Of a DNA stretch of 24,653 nt, positions 22,607 through 24,653 are shown in pieces. The notes beneath the pieces were generated by a model. That model was given only the letters and a program-made list of their open reading frames with translations, was not told the DNA's origin and did no database searches. The DNA comes from an uncultured Actinomyces sp. GTDB lineage: Bacteria; Actinomycetota; Actinomycetes; Actinomycetales; Actinomycetaceae. The stretch spans positions 1-24,653 of the forward strand of contig CALHID010000337.1 of the NCBI GenBank assembly GCA_938030835.1, read 5' to 3'. Both the position numbers and the translations under genes were made by a program. The stretch's first letter is position 1. Each line of letters opens with the position of its first letter.

Positions 22607-23466
22607 CAGTCTCAAACTTTTCGGTTCTGCTCCCTGTTTATGCGGGGGATCAGTCGGAGTTTTTCTTCCGTGCAGTTTCTAGCGCGACGCGCGAGCAGGA
22701 GCTGCGCCCACGCCAGCTGGTTGTTGTGTGCGATGGTCCCGTCCCCGAAGAGATTTCGGAATTTCTCCACCGTGCTGCGCGAGGGGAAGAAACTGAAGTT
22801 TTGGGAAACACTGATGTCAGGGTTGTCCGGCTCAAGCACAATATGGGACTGGCGAATGCCTTGAATATCGGCCTGGCACATTGTTCGTATGAAATCGTTG
22901 CACGCGTTGATGCTGACGATATTTCGCTCCCTCGTCGTTTCGCCGTTCAAGTTCCCCTTATCGAAGACGGCTTGGGCTTGCTGGGTTCGGCAATTCAAGA
23001 ATTTAGTGACGACGAGGCCGAAGCCGGGATGGTCCGGAATATGCCGGCGAGCGAAGAAGAAATCCGTCGGGTCATTTCCTACCGTTCTCCCTTCGCGCAC
23101 CCTTCAGTTGTGTACCGCAAGAGTGCGGTTGAATCAGTTGGGGGATACGAGCACCTTCAGCTGATGGAGGATTACTTGCTTTTTGCGCGGATGGTTGCAG
23201 CGGGAGTTCCCTGTGCGAATGTGCCGGAGGTTCTTGTTCGCTATCGCGTGGGATCGGGCGCATATAAGAGGCGCGGGGGAGCACAGATGCTGCGTTCAGA
23301 GATGCGTCTTCAAAACCTTTTCCTCAATGAAGGAATTGTGTCTAAGGGCCAATATGCGCGAAACCTTGCCATCCGCGGGGCTTATCGGTTGATTCCCACA
23401 CAACTTCGACAAACTCTTTATCGAGGGGTTGGAAAACTTCGCTGGTTCGTGTCGAAGGACCAATGA
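22603..23466 (+). CDS. GT2-family glycosyltransferase (AmsE-like)
   Basis: A 287-residue GT-A glycosyltransferase of the type found in surface-polysaccharide clusters. The N-terminal block is FSVLLPVYAGDQSEFFFRAV, followed by LVVVCDGPVPEE and LKHNMGLANALNIGLAHC. The DXD motif is D103-A-D105 in ARVDADDISLPRRF. SPFAHPSVVYRKSAVESVGGY and MEDYLLFARM are acceptor-side signatures of this subgroup. ATG 22603 is chosen over an upstream GTG at 22552 because GGGGGAG lies five bases before it, and it overlaps the previous stop as ATGA, showing coupling. The donor sugar is unknown; with Glf next, galactofuranose is one possibility. Confidence 0.88.
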   Translation: MTVSNFSVLLPVYAGDQSEFFFRAVSSATREQELRPRQLVVVCDGPVPEEISEFLHRAARGEETEVLGNTDVRVVRLKHNMGLANALNIGLAHCSYEIVARVDADDISLPRRFAVQVPLIEDGLGLLGSAIQEFSDDEAEAGMVRNMPASEEEIRRVISYRSPFAHPSVVYRKSAVESVGGYEHLQLMEDYLLFARMVAAGVPCANVPEVLVRYRVGSGAYKRRGGAQMLRSEMRLQNLFLNEGIVSKGQYARNLAIRGAYRLIPTQLRQTLYRGVGKLRWFVSKDQ

Positions 23467-23490
23467 CGCGATCTGTCCAGTTCTTTCGCT

Positions 23491-23496
23491 TATACT
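23491..23496 (+). promoter_or_regulatory. candidate -10 hexamer (TATACT) of glf
   Basis: TATACT lies 31 bp before GTG 23522, giving a leader of about 20 nt that carries AAAGGAG (23508-23514). The gene could thus be transcribed separately from the upstream glycosyltransferases. No clear -35 element is seen. Confidence 0.45.
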
Positions 23497-23521
23497 GACT
23501 GGGATTGAAAGGAGTTCGACC

Positions 23522-24653
23522 GTGAACTATGACCTTGTTGTCGTCGGATCTGGCCTTTTCGGCCTGACAATTGCTGAGCAGGCCGCATCTCGCTGGGGCC
23601 TCCGCGTCGCAATCGTTGAGCGTCGCTCGCACCTTGGTGGCAATGCCTACTCTGAGATTGATCCGGAAACCGGTATCGAAGTTCATAAGTACGGCGCACA
23701 CCTCTTCCACACCTCCAACGAGCGCGTGTGGGAGTATGTCAATCGTTTCACCTCCTTTACCTCTTACGTTCACCGCGTATGGACCACCGTCGACGGTGTT
23801 GTCTACCCGATGCCCGTGAACCTGGGAACCATTAACCAGTTCTTCTCCGCTGCCTACGGCCCGGACGAGGCCCGTGCGCTTATTGCCCAGCAGGCAGCAG
23901 AAGTTGACGGCCAAGAGATTACCGACTTCGAGTCCAAGGGTGTCTCCCTGGTTGGTCGCCCCCTCTTCGAGGCCTTCTTTAAGAACTACACCGCCAAGCA
24001 GTGGCAGACCGACCCCAAGGATCTTCCCGCCTCGATCATTTCGCGACTTCCCGTGCGCTACAACTACGATTCGCGCTACTTCAATGACAAGTACGAAGGT
24101 TTGCCGGTGGACGGCTACACCGCGTGGATGGAACGCATGGTTGCCTCGGACCTCATTGATGTCTACTTGGACACCGACTTCTTCGATCCCGAGAACCCGC
24201 TGAACAAGGCTGCGGTCGTCGGCAAGGTTCCGGTTGTCTACACCGGCCCGGTTGATCGCTACTTCGACTACTCAGCAGGCGACCTGTCTTGGCGCACCGT
24301 CGACTTCGAAAAGGAAGTCGTCGACACCGGTGACTACCAGGGCTGCTCCGTCATGAACTACGGCGATATCGATGTTCCCTTCACGCGAATCATCGAATTC
24401 CGCCACTTCCACCCTGAGCGTGACTACCAGGACAAGAAGACCGTGATCTTCCGCGAGTTCTCTCGCTTTGCTGATCATGGCGACGAGCCCTACTACCCGG
24501 TGAATACCGCGCAGGATCGCGAACGCCTGGAGCAGTACCGCGAGCTCATGAAGAATGAAGACCGCGTCTTCTTCGGTGGCCGTCTGGGTACCTACAAGTA
24601 CCTGGATATGCACATGGCAATCGCTTCGGCACTGACGATGCTCGATAACGAGC
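23522..24653 (+). CDS. glf: UDP-galactopyranose mutase, 3' end beyond window
   Basis: Glf is an FAD enzyme that converts UDP-galactopyranose to UDP-galactofuranose, the donor for galactofuranose in actinobacterial wall or surface glycans. The frame starts at GTG 23522, with AAAGGAG seven bases before it, and runs 377 codons to the window edge without a stop. The FAD motif GSGLFGLTIAE (G9, G11, G14) opens the protein. ERRSHLGGNAY, EVHKYGAHLFHTSNERVW, FFKNYTAKQWQTDP, PVRYNYDSRYFNDKYEGLP, VYTGPVDRYFDY and GRLGTYKYLDMHMAI are all strongly conserved in the family. About 10-20 residues are probably missing. GalE upstream supplies its substrate. Confidence 0.96.
   Translation, partial: MNYDLVVVGSGLFGLTIAEQAASRWGLRVAIVERRSHLGGNAYSEIDPETGIEVHKYGAHLFHTSNERVWEYVNRFTSFTSYVHRVWTTVDGVVYPMPVNLGTINQFFSAAYGPDEARALIAQQAAEVDGQEITDFESKGVSLVGRPLFEAFFKNYTAKQWQTDPKDLPASIISRLPVRYNYDSRYFNDKYEGLPVDGYTAWMERMVASDLIDVYLDTDFFDPENPLNKAAVVGKVPVVYTGPVDRYFDYSAGDLSWRTVDFEKEVVDTGDYQGCSVMNYGDIDVPFTRIIEFRHFHPERDYQDKKTVIFREFSRFADHGDEPYYPVNTAQDRERLEQYRELMKNEDRVFFGGRLGTYKYLDMHMAIASALTMLDNE

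Noticed and set aside
23342..23914. 190-codon leftward open frame
   Set aside because: It spans the GT2 3' end, the glf promoter and the glf start in antisense. Glf motifs are unambiguous on the plus strand.
24272..24613. 113-codon leftward open frame
   Set aside because: Antisense to the conserved C-terminal half of glf.
1..24653. Search for tRNA, rRNA, CRISPR, integrase or transposase features
   Set aside because: Apart from the LGFP relic region, gaps between genes are short (under about 200 bp) and none folds as a tRNA by eye; no mobile-element protein motif was found. I see no new defence or mobile system here.

Overview
The window looks like chromosomal DNA of a moderate-GC actinobacterium, most likely a member of the Actinomycetaceae (Actinomyces/Schaalia type). 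This is inferred from the gene content: comEC next to holA, a 7Fe ferredoxin followed by dapC, a mycobacterial-type class III cyclase with a regulatory domain, tandem LCP genes, glf, and an LGFP-repeat relic. Frequent GTG starts and several genes whose -10 hexamer lies 6-7 nt before the start codon also fit. I see no CRISPR array, tRNA, rRNA, phage gene or insertion sequence.

Layout. 1-1725: the 3' end of comEC and then holA (DNA polymerase III delta), both rightward. 1759-2340: a leftward PlsC-type acyltransferase. 2531-6350: a two-gene unit with an MprF-like aminoacyl-lipid synthase fused to a long membrane region, overlapped by a membrane-anchored esterase; together they could add and remove amino acids on membrane lipids. 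6420-7289: a hexose-6-phosphate mutarotase, divergent from typA/bipA (7372-9294). 9342-9656: a stand-alone SH3-like protein, divergent from the ferredoxin-dapC pair (9709-11192); the two promoters appear to overlap. 11205-11885: Maf pyrophosphatase, divergent from an Rv1264-like adenylate cyclase (to 12985). 13079-15102: an OmpR-family response regulator and its histidine kinase. 15122-18359: galE, a 556-residue protein I do not recognise, and a NUDIX hydrolase. 18446-21027: two leftward LytR-CpsA-Psr (LCP) genes. 21064-21537: an LGFP-repeat pseudogene, interrupted by a TAA codon and lacking a start. 21599-24653: two GT2 glycosyltransferases and glf, which runs off the window.

How the genes fit together. 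The right half reads as an envelope-glycan neighbourhood: GalE supplies UDP-galactopyranose, Glf converts it to UDP-galactofuranose, the GT2 enzymes could assemble a galactofuranose-containing glycan, and LCP enzymes typically ligate such glycans to peptidoglycan or surface protein. The LGFP relic once encoded a protein of the type that binds actinobacterial walls. The left half adds membrane-lipid modification (PlsC, MprF-like, esterase).

Most distinctive observations: the nonsense-interrupted LGFP relic, which has no intact ORF; the five leaderless-type starts; the synthase/esterase pair; the unrecognised protein coupled to galE; and the stand-alone SH3-like domain.
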